Assembly (NCBI RefSeq): GCF_000760735.1 | Contig: NZ_JMEX01000009.1 | Location: forward strand, 52,412-116,411 | Source of the DNA: Rhodococcoides fascians A44A | GTDB taxonomy: Bacteria; Actinomycetota; Actinomycetes; Mycobacteriales; Mycobacteriaceae | Reading direction: 5' to 3' | DNA length: 64,000 bases | In this document: one piece after another, positions 24,885 to 33,396 of the stretch | How the letters are laid out: every line of letters begins with the position of its first letter | How positions within the stretch are numbered: the first letter of the stretch is position 1 | Translations under genes and position numbers: made by a program | The notes under the pieces: model-generated | Told to the model about the DNA's origin: nothing | Seen by the model: only the letters and a program-made list of their open reading frames with translations | The model's database searches: none

Positions 24885-25823
24885 ATGAATTCCGCAGACA
24901 CGCAAGAACCAAAGTCCTTCAACCACACTGACATGTGGACCGCATTCGGAACGACCATGTCTGGTGCATTGGAAACAGACCCCCGCGCCGTAGTTGTGCT
25001 GGCCGACATCGGAGCCCACCTCTTCAAAGCGGCCGCGATCGCAGATCCCAACCGCGTGATCAACGTAGGGATCAGGGAACAGCTGATGATGGGGGTAGCC
25101 GGCGGGCTCGCCATGTGTGGCATGCGACCCGTGGTACACACAGTCGCCGCCTTTCTCGTCGAGCGGCCTCTTGAACAAATAAAGCTGAACTTCGCCCAGC
25201 AAGATGTCGGCGCAGTCCTGGTCAGTTGGGGAGCCTCCTACGACTTGTCGGAGTTCGCCTTCTCCCATTTCACCCCGGGCGATATCACCGTCATCGATTC
25301 GATGCCCAACTGGACAGTTCACGTGCCAGGCCATCCACAGGAGGCCGCCGATCTTCTCCTCGAATCGCTACCAGGCGATGGACGGGTCTACCTACGGCTG
25401 TCGAGTCAGGTCAACCGTTACCCCCATGCGGTCCGAGGGACATCGTTCACACCTATCAAGTACGGCACCCGCGGAGTCGTCCTCGCAGTCGGGCCCTGTT
25501 TAGATGCGGTGCTGTCGGCAACCTCCATGCTCGACGTAACCATCCTCTACGCGGCGACGATTCGCCCCTTCGACGCCACGGGCCTGTGTGCCGCGGTGCA
25601 AGCCGTGAACCGTCCGAACGTCGTGTTGGTCGAGCCCTATCTGGCAGGCACCTCGGCGCACCAAGTCTCGTCCAGTCTCGTCAGCCATCCCCATCGGCTG
25701 CTCTCCCTGGGCGTTCGACGTGAGATGGAAGATCGCCACTACGGAACCCCCGACGACCACGACCACATTCACGGACTTGACGCCCGTTCCCTGAGTAATT
25801 CGATCAATTCCTTCCTCGGCTGA
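24885..25823 (+). CDS. fasC: FasC: transketolase C-terminal / PDH-beta-like subunit
   Basis: A 312-residue protein with the pyrimidine-binding and C-terminal domains of transketolase or PDH E1-beta. NVGIREQLMMGVAGGLAMCG contains the catalytic-type Glu of the TPP pyrimidine site. The C-terminal domain includes VLAVGPCLDAVL and VLVEPYLAGT. Split transketolases need both halves, and FasB supplies the TPP-diphosphate-binding half, so the two should form one heteromeric enzyme. The gene is six bases from fasB and 28 before fasD. Confidence 0.92.
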   Translation: MNSADTQEPKSFNHTDMWTAFGTTMSGALETDPRAVVVLADIGAHLFKAAAIADPNRVINVGIREQLMMGVAGGLAMCGMRPVVHTVAAFLVERPLEQIKLNFAQQDVGAVLVSWGASYDLSEFAFSHFTPGDITVIDSMPNWTVHVPGHPQEAADLLLESLPGDGRVYLRLSSQVNRYPHAVRGTSFTPIKYGTRGVVLAVGPCLDAVLSATSMLDVTILYAATIRPFDATGLCAAVQAVNRPNVVLVEPYLAGTSAHQVSSSLVSHPHRLLSLGVRREMEDRHYGTPDDHDHIHGLDARSLSNSINSFLG

Positions 25824-25851
25824 GCACGACCCGCGAGAGAAAGGAATCGGG

Positions 25852-26619
25852 ATGAAGGAATCAACCATGGCACAGACGCAAGCAAGGTTTGATCGGGTGC
25901 GATGGGAACCCGGCGTATACGCAATCGTCGGTGCCACCGGAATTGGAAAGAGCGCCGAAGCGAGCAAGTTGGCATTGAGTCACTCGGCTCCGATTGTTGT
26001 TGCCGACCGTATCCAGTGTTACTCCGATCTCCTGGTCACCAGTGGTCGAGCGTTCGACGCGAAAGTGGAAGGGCTCAACCGCGTTTGGCTCGACAACCGG
26101 ACCATACATCAGGGCAACTTCGATCCGGACGAGGCCTTTGACCGGCTGATAAAAGTACTGACCTCGTACGTTGATCGCGGCGAAGCGGTGGTAATGGAGG
26201 GCGGTTCGATATCGCTCATTCTTCGATTCGCGCAAACGATATCCAACCTACCGTTCCCAGCTGTCGTGAATGTTATGCCTATTCCTGATAGGCAACACTA
26301 CTTTGCCCAGCAGTGCGCAAGGGCACGACAAATGTTACGGGGAGATTCAACGGGCAGGAATTTACTCACCGAACTGGCGGAAGCGTGGGTTCTAGGCGAT
26401 CAGCACAACTTCATAGCCTCGGTTGCGGGTCTGGACTGTGTACTCGACTGGTGCGCCACGCATTCCGTAACACCAGAGGAGTTGGCCAACCGAGACCTCA
26501 CCACGGAGGTGCTCGACGAACTGGCGGCATCAATGGGTGGCCGGTATGTCGAGCACGGCGTCCTTCAGCAGGAAATATTTTTAAGAACCTTCGGTGCCCC
26601 AGGTGTGACCGCCAGATGA
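25852..26619 (+). CDS. fasD: FasD adenylate isopentenyltransferase (cytokinin synthase)
   Basis: A 255-residue IPT-family enzyme. The P-loop is VGATGIGKSAEA near residue 27, followed by the VADRIQCYSDL stretch that binds the nucleotide, and LDNRTIHQG, as in Agrobacterium-type Ipt. It transfers a prenyl group from DMAPP or a related donor to the N6 of AMP, the committed step of cytokinin synthesis and essential for leafy-gall virulence in R. fascians. An in-frame ATG at 25867 with AAGGA upstream is an alternative start. The stop overlaps fasE as ATGA. Confidence 0.95.
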   Translation: MKESTMAQTQARFDRVRWEPGVYAIVGATGIGKSAEASKLALSHSAPIVVADRIQCYSDLLVTSGRAFDAKVEGLNRVWLDNRTIHQGNFDPDEAFDRLIKVLTSYVDRGEAVVMEGGSISLILRFAQTISNLPFPAVVNVMPIPDRQHYFAQQCARARQMLRGDSTGRNLLTELAEAWVLGDQHNFIASVAGLDCVLDWCATHSVTPEELANRDLTTEVLDELAASMGGRYVEHGVLQQEIFLRTFGAPGVTAR

Positions 26620-27932
26620 GCGGGATCTGGCACACCGACGACGTGCACCTGACATCCGCCGGGGCTGATTTCGGAAACTGCATCCATGCGAAACCGTCCG
26701 TCGTTGTCGTGCCACGGACCGTGGCCGACGTGCAGGAAGCCCTGCGCTACACCGCGGCGCGGAACCTATCGCTCGCGGTGCGCGGATCCGGACACTCGAC
26801 TTACGGGCAATGCCAGGCAGATGGCGGAGTCGTGCTGGACATGAAAAGGTTCAACACCGTCCACGACGTTCGATCGGGGCAGGCCACGATCGATGCGGGT
26901 GTGCGATGGAGCGACGTGGTCGCTGCCACGCTCAGCCGCCAGCAAACCCCTCCGGTACTCACCGACTATCTCGGGACCACCGTCGGCGGAACGCTTTCGG
27001 TCGGCGGCTTCGGGGGATCGAGTCACGGCTTTGGCTTGCAAACCGACAACGTGGACTCTCTTGCTGTAGTTACCGGATCGGGAGATTTTCGGGAATGCTC
27101 CGCCGTATCGAACAGTGAACTTTTCGACGCCGTGCGCGGCGGCCTCGGTCAATTCGGCGTAATCGTCAACGCGACAATCCGTCTGACCGCTGCTCACGAG
27201 TCGGTTCGACAGTACAAATTGCAGTATTCCAACCTCGGCGTATTCCTTGGCGACCAACTCCGCGCCATGTCCAACAGACTATTCGACCATGTACAAGGAC
27301 GAATTCGTGTCGATGCCGACGGCCACTTACGTTATCGACTGGACCTAGCCAAGTACTTCACCCCACCACGAAGGCCAGACGACGATGCGCTGTTGTCATC
27401 GCTCCAATACGATTCGTGCGCCGAATACAACTCGGACGTAGATTATGGTGACTTTATCAACCGTATGGCGGATCAGGAGCTTGATCTTCGGCACACAGGT
27501 GAGTGGTTCTATCCACATCCATGGGCCAGCCTGCTGATCCCGGCAGACAAGATCGAGCAGTTCATCGAAACTACCAGCTCCTCATTGACGGATGACCTAG
27601 GAAACTCCGGGCTGATCATGGTTTACCCGATTCCAACAACACCGATCACCGCACCGTTCATTCCGATTCCTCACTGCGACACATTCTTCATGTTGGCCGT
27701 ACTTCGAACAGCATCCCCAGGGGCCGAAGCCCGAATGATTGCCAGCAACCGCCTGCTCTATGAACAGGCTCGGGATGTAGGCGGGGTGGCCTACGCAGTC
27801 AATGCTGTCCCCATGTCACCGGGAGATTGGTGTACGCACTTCGGTTCGCGATGGCAGGCCATCGCACGGGCTAAGCGTCGCTTCGACCCATACAGGATCC
27901 TCGCCCCTGGATACAGAATGTCATTCGACTGA
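26616..27932 (+). CDS. fasE: FasE cytokinin oxidase/dehydrogenase
   Basis: A 438-residue flavoprotein of the PCMH/VAO type. The covalent FAD site is in AVRGSGHSTYGQCQ, with His60 as the likely linkage residue, and the FAD-binding GGTLSVGGFGGSSHGFG stretch follows. The C-terminal end YRILAPGYRM is typical of cytokinin dehydrogenases. It oxidatively removes the side chain of isoprenoid cytokinins, so the operon makes and also trims its products, shaping the mixture. It overlaps fasD by ATGA and fasF by one base (TGATG). No signal peptide is seen. Confidence 0.93.
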   Translation: MSGIWHTDDVHLTSAGADFGNCIHAKPSVVVVPRTVADVQEALRYTAARNLSLAVRGSGHSTYGQCQADGGVVLDMKRFNTVHDVRSGQATIDAGVRWSDVVAATLSRQQTPPVLTDYLGTTVGGTLSVGGFGGSSHGFGLQTDNVDSLAVVTGSGDFRECSAVSNSELFDAVRGGLGQFGVIVNATIRLTAAHESVRQYKLQYSNLGVFLGDQLRAMSNRLFDHVQGRIRVDADGHLRYRLDLAKYFTPPRRPDDDALLSSLQYDSCAEYNSDVDYGDFINRMADQELDLRHTGEWFYPHPWASLLIPADKIEQFIETTSSSLTDDLGNSGLIMVYPIPTTPITAPFIPIPHCDTFFMLAVLRTASPGAEARMIASNRLLYEQARDVGGVAYAVNAVPMSPGDWCTHFGSRWQAIARAKRRFDPYRILAPGYRMSFD

Positions 27933-28528
27933 TGAACCTTCGACCAATGCCCGCGACTACGGTCTCGGCACAGGCCCGCCCGACCCCCAAGAGCGTCACG
28001 GTCTTCTGCGGAGCTATGCCAGGGCGCGGGACCAAATATGGACAGCTCGCAGAGGGGATGGGGCGTGCGATTGCTAGATCGAAGCTGCGCCTCGTTTATG
28101 GTGGCGCCCGAGTCGGCCTCATGGGCACCCTCGCGAACGCGGCCTTGGACTCCGGCGGAACCGTCGTTGGCGTGATCCCTGAGAGCTTCACTGCGATACC
28201 CGAGGCTGCGCATCATGGACTGACAGAACTACACGTCGTCCATGACATGCACCAACGCAAAGCTCTCATGGCCGAACTCGGTGACGCATTCATTGCCCTC
28301 CCCGGCGGTGTCGGAACCGCAGAAGAGTTCTTCGAGGTCCTTACGTGGTCACACCTGGGGCTTCACAATAAACCCTGTGTACTGCTGAACGACAACGAGT
28401 ATTACCGCCCCTTGCTCTCCTACATCGAGCACGCTGCCGTCGAAGGATTTATCACCCCCGCAACCCGGTCTCGCGTAATCGTCTGCAAAGACATCGAGGG
28501 GGCTATCGCGGCCATTCGCTCACCCTAA
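27932..28528 (+). CDS. fasF: FasF LOG-type cytokinin riboside monophosphate phosphoribohydrolase
   Basis: A 198-residue Rossmann-fold LOG protein. The family signature LPGGVGTAEEFFEVLTW is complete, and the earlier VYGGARVGLMGTLA segment provides the nucleotide-binding glycines. LOG enzymes release free-base cytokinins from the ribotides made by Ipt in one step. It is the last gene of the classical fas operon and starts inside the fasE stop. The next plus-strand gene begins 106 bases on. Confidence 0.95.
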   Translation: MNLRPMPATTVSAQARPTPKSVTVFCGAMPGRGTKYGQLAEGMGRAIARSKLRLVYGGARVGLMGTLANAALDSGGTVVGVIPESFTAIPEAAHHGLTELHVVHDMHQRKALMAELGDAFIALPGGVGTAEEFFEVLTWSHLGLHNKPCVLLNDNEYYRPLLSYIEHAAVEGFITPATRSRVIVCKDIEGAIAAIRSP

Positions 28529-28634
28529 TTAGTGGGACTTCTGCCTGGCCGGTAGATCTGCTCCGTCCTCGGTGCATTCTATATCGCTCACGTTCCACCC
28601 AGTTCGTCCGTATACGAAATTTGGAGGCACGTCG

Positions 28635-29939
28635 ATGTCTGTACGAAAATTTCACCTAGGCTGGTTTGTCGGTTTCTTTGCTAACGATTTCACCGGCGAC
28701 TTCTCGCCGCCTGAAGAGCCATGGGATGGCCGATTCTATGTCGAGATGGCGAAGTCGCTAGAGCGCGCAGGATTCGACTACATGATGTTCGAGGACACGG
28801 TGTCGGTACCCGATGCATACGGGCGATCCTTCGATGCGTACCTGAAACACGCCCTGTGGGTGCCGAAACACGACCCAGTGCCGTTGGCGTCGGTGATCGC
28901 GGCCGCGACCGACCGCATAGGCGTAATCGCTACGATGTCGACGGCCTTCTATCCCCCATACATGCTGGCACGCACTGTCTCTACGGTCGACCACATCGCT
29001 GGTGGGCGCTTTGGATGGAACATCGTCACCACCGGTCAAGATCAGGCCGCGCGCAACTTCGGCATGGATCGTCTGCTGCCGCACGACAAGCGCTACGAGG
29101 TAGCACATGAGTACGTCGACCTTGTCCGAGATCTATGGAATTCCTGGGATCGAGACAACATCGTCCGTGACCGCGAGTCAGGGACTTATGTTGCGCCCGG
29201 CACTGTTCGGGCAGTGAACCACACTGGGGAGCATTTCCGTTCGGCGGGTCCGCTCAACACGGTGCACCCACCCAATGGGCAACCAGTTTTCGTCCAAGCT
29301 GGCGGATCCCCCAAGGGCCGCGACTTCGCCGCGAAGTACGCCGACTCGATTGTTGCCAACGTCAACACCGTGGAGACGATGCGGGAGTTTCGTGACGATG
29401 TCCGTAACCGGGCGCAGGCACACGGTCGAGACCCTGACGACATCAAGGTTCTCTTCATCGCGATGCCAGTACTCGGTGCCACTATGGATGAGGCTCAGGC
29501 CGCGAATAAACGGAGAATGACCAGCGACCGGGCCATCGAAAACATTCTTTTGCAACTGTCTTTCGTCACCGACATCGACTTCTCTCAGTTTCCGCTCGAC
29601 GAAGTACCTCCGCAAGACTTGACAACCAATGGCGAGCAGTCATCACTGGAGAGCTTCCTGCAGCACGGTAGCGGTAAAACTCTGCGCGAGCTGACCATTG
29701 ATTACCTCGCTCCGTCTATCGAACTGGTGGGGACGCCTGATCACGTAGCGGAGCGCATGGGGGAGATCGTCGACGAGGTAGGCGGTGACGGATTCTTGAT
29801 TTATACCGGGTCGAACTCGCTCACCCGCCGATTCATCGCTGAGATTACCGACGGCCTCGTGCCAGCTTTACAACGAATTGGGCGAACGCGGGTGGGATAT
29901 TCGTCGGTGTATCTACGTGACAACCTTCGTGAGTTCTAG
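28635..29939 (+). CDS. LLM-class flavin-dependent monooxygenase (NtaA/SnaA/DszA type)
   Basis: A 434-residue bacterial-luciferase-like enzyme of the NtaA/SnaA/DszA group, which uses FMNH2 supplied by a separate reductase. Family features are HLGWFVGFFANDF near the start, VDHIAGGRFGWNIVT and GQPVFVQAGGSPKGRDFA. GGAGG lies eight bases before the ATG at 28635. Neighbours on the same strand are fasF (106 bases upstream) and a PapA-like acyltransferase (129 bases downstream). The substrate is unknown; a role in tailoring a product of the virulence region is possible but unsupported by any specific motif. No flavin reductase gene is nearby. Confidence 0.88.
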   Translation: MSVRKFHLGWFVGFFANDFTGDFSPPEEPWDGRFYVEMAKSLERAGFDYMMFEDTVSVPDAYGRSFDAYLKHALWVPKHDPVPLASVIAAATDRIGVIATMSTAFYPPYMLARTVSTVDHIAGGRFGWNIVTTGQDQAARNFGMDRLLPHDKRYEVAHEYVDLVRDLWNSWDRDNIVRDRESGTYVAPGTVRAVNHTGEHFRSAGPLNTVHPPNGQPVFVQAGGSPKGRDFAAKYADSIVANVNTVETMREFRDDVRNRAQAHGRDPDDIKVLFIAMPVLGATMDEAQAANKRRMTSDRAIENILLQLSFVTDIDFSQFPLDEVPPQDLTTNGEQSSLESFLQHGSGKTLRELTIDYLAPSIELVGTPDHVAERMGEIVDEVGGDGFLIYTGSNSLTRRFIAEITDGLVPALQRIGRTRVGYSSVYLRDNLREF

Positions 29940-30068
29940 TTTTGGTGCTCGTTCGCGCCATCTCCCGAGGCCATCCCATGATCAGAAACGCTCCTGGTGG
30001 TGCCGGGCTCGTGATCATCGAGCTGCACGTCCCCTATCGAACAGCAATTTAAGTGACAGGAATTTGTG

Positions 30069-31271
30069 GTGACTGTGGATTACTCTATTCGGGGGCTCGC
30101 TCCCAGTGAGGCGCTCTACGTCGACTTGGGAGTTTTCATCGGGTATTCGGTGCGGGCTCGCGGCGATTTGAACATATCGGGGCTCTCGGCGGCATTTGCG
30201 ACATTGCGACGCTCGTATCCTGTGTTGGCTGCGCACGTGGAGACGATCGATGGAGACCATATGATCGTCAAACCATCCGGTCCGCTGCCCGGCCTCAGCG
30301 TGCACACAGGGGATCCCGGTCAGCCGCTGAGCGGGGTGAACCTCAGTGCGGGCCGCGCCCTTTCCGGGCTACACGTCGTCGGCGATTCCGCCTGCGCGAG
30401 TGTGACTTTACTAACCCACCACTGCATAGCCGACGGTCGCCATTCTGTAGATTTGCTCAGCGATCTGTGGTCTTTCTACACCGACATTGTGGAAGGAAAG
30501 ACCCCTGACGCGGTTGTTCATGGCTATCCCGAGTCGCTGGAAAAGCTGTTCTCCGAGAGAGGAATCGACACACCCGATGTCGGCAATGACGAACCATTAG
30601 AGTCGGCATTAAACAGGCCGCCGACGGCTGGCTATACCGAGCCACATCGTGCGATGACCCAACTGCGTTGTCGTTTGAGCAGGCGAGTCACGACCGGGCT
30701 CATCGACTTCGGACGTCACCATGGAGTTACGGTAAACGGCCTAGTATCTGCCGCTATCATGCGGACCGAGTCAGATCTGAGAAGTGTTCGGCTCGCCGAC
30801 ATCGCCTACCATTTTATTGTGGACCTCAGGCCTCACGTCACACCTGCAGTGGATTCCACCGCGGGAACAAATATTGTCGGCTTCCCCGTCTATCGGGCTA
30901 CGGCCGAGTCCGTAGAAATCGTGGATCTGGCTCGCAGTTTAAATGAGGAATTGCACATCGATCTCGCCGCCGGCCACCTCCAAAGTGAAGCCCTGACAGC
31001 CGCGAAGATGGCAGTGCTGTTGCCTGAACCCAACGAGGTTCGTTGCACCAATGGAGGCACGGTTCCACCATTGCGATCGCCCGCAGGACTCAAACTCGAG
31101 GACTGCCGGCCCGCGCCAGCTGGGTTTTCCTTTCCTGTTTACATCGTCCATGGGTATGGCGGTCGACTGAACATCGAGTTTGCTTTGCCGCACGGAGCTT
31201 CCCGCTACGACATCGGCCGAGGCCGGGAACGGATCAGAACGCTCGAATCCCACCTTCGTTCCGTGGCGTGA
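30069..31271 (+). CDS. PapA/condensation-fold acyltransferase
   Basis: A 400-residue protein of the phthiocerol/phthiodiolone acyltransferase (PapA5) and condensation-domain superfamily. The catalytic motif HHxxxDG is present as THHCIADGRHS near residue 119. The C-terminal half has the DLRPHVT and NIVGFPVYRA segments of the family, the equivalent of the DFG region being weak. It would transfer an acyl group from a CoA or carrier thioester to an alcohol or amine. GTG at 30069 follows AGGAA; GTG 30066 is equally in frame. It is the last plus-strand gene before the convergent cutinase region. Confidence 0.8.
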   Translation: MTVDYSIRGLAPSEALYVDLGVFIGYSVRARGDLNISGLSAAFATLRRSYPVLAAHVETIDGDHMIVKPSGPLPGLSVHTGDPGQPLSGVNLSAGRALSGLHVVGDSACASVTLLTHHCIADGRHSVDLLSDLWSFYTDIVEGKTPDAVVHGYPESLEKLFSERGIDTPDVGNDEPLESALNRPPTAGYTEPHRAMTQLRCRLSRRVTTGLIDFGRHHGVTVNGLVSAAIMRTESDLRSVRLADIAYHFIVDLRPHVTPAVDSTAGTNIVGFPVYRATAESVEIVDLARSLNEELHIDLAAGHLQSEALTAAKMAVLLPEPNEVRCTNGGTVPPLRSPAGLKLEDCRPAPAGFSFPVYIVHGYGGRLNIEFALPHGASRYDIGRGRERIRTLESHLRSVA

Positions 31272-31319
31272 TTGACCAGGCACCGGTTCCGTGAGGCCGC
31301 GCCACGCAAGGTCAGCGGA

Positions 31320-31880
31320 TCAACCGTTATTCAGACAGTCCCGGTCTCGCAGACGAGGCTCAGCGAAATTCCGCAACGCTTCGGAGATGCGTGGGGCGTT
31401 GAGATCGGTGATCGTGGCGAGGTAGACGTTGGCGCGGTGTCCGCGGTGAGCGAGGACGGACAGGAGTTGGAGACTGCGGTTGCAGGTGAGGCGGAGGGTG
31501 TCTACGACGCCTTCGAGGGAGTCGATGACGAGGTATGCGGGGGTGAAGTCGTGGGTTGTGGCTTGACCGTTGTCGATCAGAGTTTTGCGTTGGGTTGTGA
31601 ATCGCCAAACGGAATCCATGATGTCGACAGGGTCCGGGTCGGTGTCCGCGGTGGTCGAGAACGTGGGGGTTCTGGACGGGCCAGTGATCATCCATACGTG
31701 CGGAGAGTGGCCGCTGAGGGTGTCGGCGAGGGTGTGTGCGAGGTGCGTCGACGCCGCGGGATCGGCGTTCAGGAGGAGATGACCGTCGCGCTGGGGGTGC
31801 CACGTTTTGGTACCCCCAGCGTCGTGCACGTCGATGCGGACAGCGATGTCGGTGTCGGGGTCGTCCAGCTCTGTCAGCAT
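31320..31880 (-). CDS. Degenerate FtsK/TraB-like protein lacking ATPase motifs
   Basis: A 186-residue protein whose outline matches the motor core of FtsK/SpoIIIE proteins. HLLLNADPAAST occupies the Walker A position but has no GxxGxGK core. DSVWRFTTQRKTLIDNG and the strand AYLVIDSLEG follow at the Walker B position, with Ser replacing the catalytic Glu. The last part, RANVYLATITDLNAPRISEA, resembles the sensor region LxLATQRPxxxxI. It probably cannot hydrolyse ATP. It lies 39 bases downstream of the cutinase gene on the same strand. The function is unknown; a partner or inhibitor of the real FtsK-like protein at 45093 is one possibility. Confidence 0.6.
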   Translation of the reverse strand: MLTELDDPDTDIAVRIDVHDAGGTKTWHPQRDGHLLLNADPAASTHLAHTLADTLSGHSPHVWMITGPSRTPTFSTTADTDPDPVDIMDSVWRFTTQRKTLIDNGQATTHDFTPAYLVIDSLEGVVDTLRLTCNRSLQLLSVLAHRGHRANVYLATITDLNAPRISEALRNFAEPRLRDRDCLNNG

Positions 31881-31919
31881 CGTGACGGTTCCTTGTGTTC
31901 GAGTAGGGAGGTGGGTCGG

Positions 31920-33350
31920 CTACGAAGCAATCTGTGCCGTGGGGTTGGTGATGCGGGTGCGGAAGAGGTTGGTGAGCTCGTCCGCTCCGGTTCGACCGTT
32001 GTCGGCCATCGGTTCGTTCGCGTAGGAGTTGTGCGAATCGGTGGCGAGCGAGGTGGCGTAGTTGAGCACCTCGTCGAGCACGCGGCCTGGGGTGAGATTA
32101 TCGGCCAGCCGGTTCAAAAGGGGGAACTCGTCGAGGGGGAGTGCGCGGAGGGTCTTGCGGACCGCGTTGTTGACCTGGCCCACGAGTTTGCCGAGATCGG
32201 CCGGTAGAGCCACATAGTTCTGGGCCGCGGCGTTGGTGGAGATCCGCGCTGCGGTGGTGCCGATCGCGATGTACTCGTTGATAGGCAGCTTGGACACCAC
32301 GGTCCCGATCATCGAACTGAATTGGCTCGCGAAGCTGATGACTTGGGGTGTGAGGGTCGCCAGCAGTGCCGGAACGGCGAACATGTCACCGCGGTGGATT
32401 GCATCGGTGAGCTGCGAGACGGTGGTGGCCATCGGGGCGATGTCTGCCCCGGGGATGGTCATTTCTGCGACCTTTGCGCTCAGTGTTGAGACGTTGCCGG
32501 CGAGGTCGAGTGCGAGCTGCGGCACGGTGAGCATGTTGCCTGTGGTCACTGCGGTGTTCAGTTTGCCGAGCGTGTCGGTCAGGGGTTGGCCGTCGAGACC
32601 GAGAAGCGTGGTGACGACTCCGGCGACCGAAGACGCGGGATCGGTGGCGTCGATCTTCGATCCGAGTTGCCCGATGAACTGTGTGGCGATGGCGTCGTCG
32701 GGGGTGTTGCAGTACGTGTCGTCGGGATCGCACACGCTGGCGGTGACGTTGTTGAGAGCTCCGAATCCCTTGGGTCGCGCACCGACGAAGCCGTTGCCGG
32801 TGGTCTTGGTTCCGAGTTGAACGCCGGCGGTCGGGCTCTGGCCGGGGTCGGCCATCAGGCCCACGGCAAAGATGCGATCGGCGCTCACCGGGCCCTCGCC
32901 GTTTCCGATCTTGCTGGCTAGATCTCCCGCGGCGTCGGCCCCTTGGGAGAAGCCGGTCAGCCCGAACTTGGTGCTCGGGCATTCGGCTGCCTTCTCGGAG
33001 ATGTGTTGCGATGCGCGATCGATCGCTTCCTTCTTACTGGTTCCGTAGGTCTGGGCCTTGTCGTTCACGATCGTCGCGACGTAGGGAACTGTGTATGTCT
33101 GCAGTTCCTGGGATGAGAACTCGGAGTCGAGTGGGTCCACGACGTTGCGGAGCATTCCGACCGGCACATTCGGATCGGCCTGCTCGTTGGTTTCCGTGGT
33201 GCCGGGTATGGCCACCAAGATGTTGTCCGGGCATGCCGGAGCACCGGCTTGCGGATCGGCAATGGCGGAGGGAATGACGACGATGCTGGCAGCGACGGCG
33301 AGCCCGACTGCGCTGACAACGATCCTCTTGCGTGTACGAGATGCGGTCAT
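31920..33350 (-). CDS. Secreted cutinase-family serine esterase with long C-terminal extension
   Basis: A 476-residue exported protein. The signal peptide is MTASRTRKR followed by VVVSAVGLAVAAS-like hydrophobic residues, with cleavage near SAIADPQ. The cutinase domain occupies about residues 35-240, with the nucleophile in LTGFSQGADA and the catalytic Asp/His region near CDPDDTYC. The remaining 235 residues are Ala/Thr/Leu-rich and not a domain I recognise; single-domain cutinases are about 200-230 residues. AAAGGA precedes the ATG at 33350. Cutinase-like proteins occur beside conjugation genes in Rhodococcus plasmids, so a role in remodelling the mycolate envelope is possible. Attack on plant cutin is the alternative. 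Confidence 0.85.
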   Translation of the reverse strand: MTASRTRKRIVVSAVGLAVAASIVVIPSAIADPQAGAPACPDNILVAIPGTTETNEQADPNVPVGMLRNVVDPLDSEFSSQELQTYTVPYVATIVNDKAQTYGTSKKEAIDRASQHISEKAAECPSTKFGLTGFSQGADAAGDLASKIGNGEGPVSADRIFAVGLMADPGQSPTAGVQLGTKTTGNGFVGARPKGFGALNNVTASVCDPDDTYCNTPDDAIATQFIGQLGSKIDATDPASSVAGVVTTLLGLDGQPLTDTLGKLNTAVTTGNMLTVPQLALDLAGNVSTLSAKVAEMTIPGADIAPMATTVSQLTDAIHRGDMFAVPALLATLTPQVISFASQFSSMIGTVVSKLPINEYIAIGTTAARISTNAAAQNYVALPADLGKLVGQVNNAVRKTLRALPLDEFPLLNRLADNLTPGRVLDEVLNYATSLATDSHNSYANEPMADNGRTGADELTNLFRTRITNPTAQIAS

Positions 33351-33396
33351 GATGTGCGTCCTTTGTAGGTGAGAGCGGGGTTGGTGCAGGTGGACT

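Noticed and set aside
31272..32207. 311-codon plus-strand frame opposite the cutinase/FtsK-like genes
   Set aside because: It is Gly/Val/Asp/Glu-rich antisense translation across two minus-strand genes; no motif.
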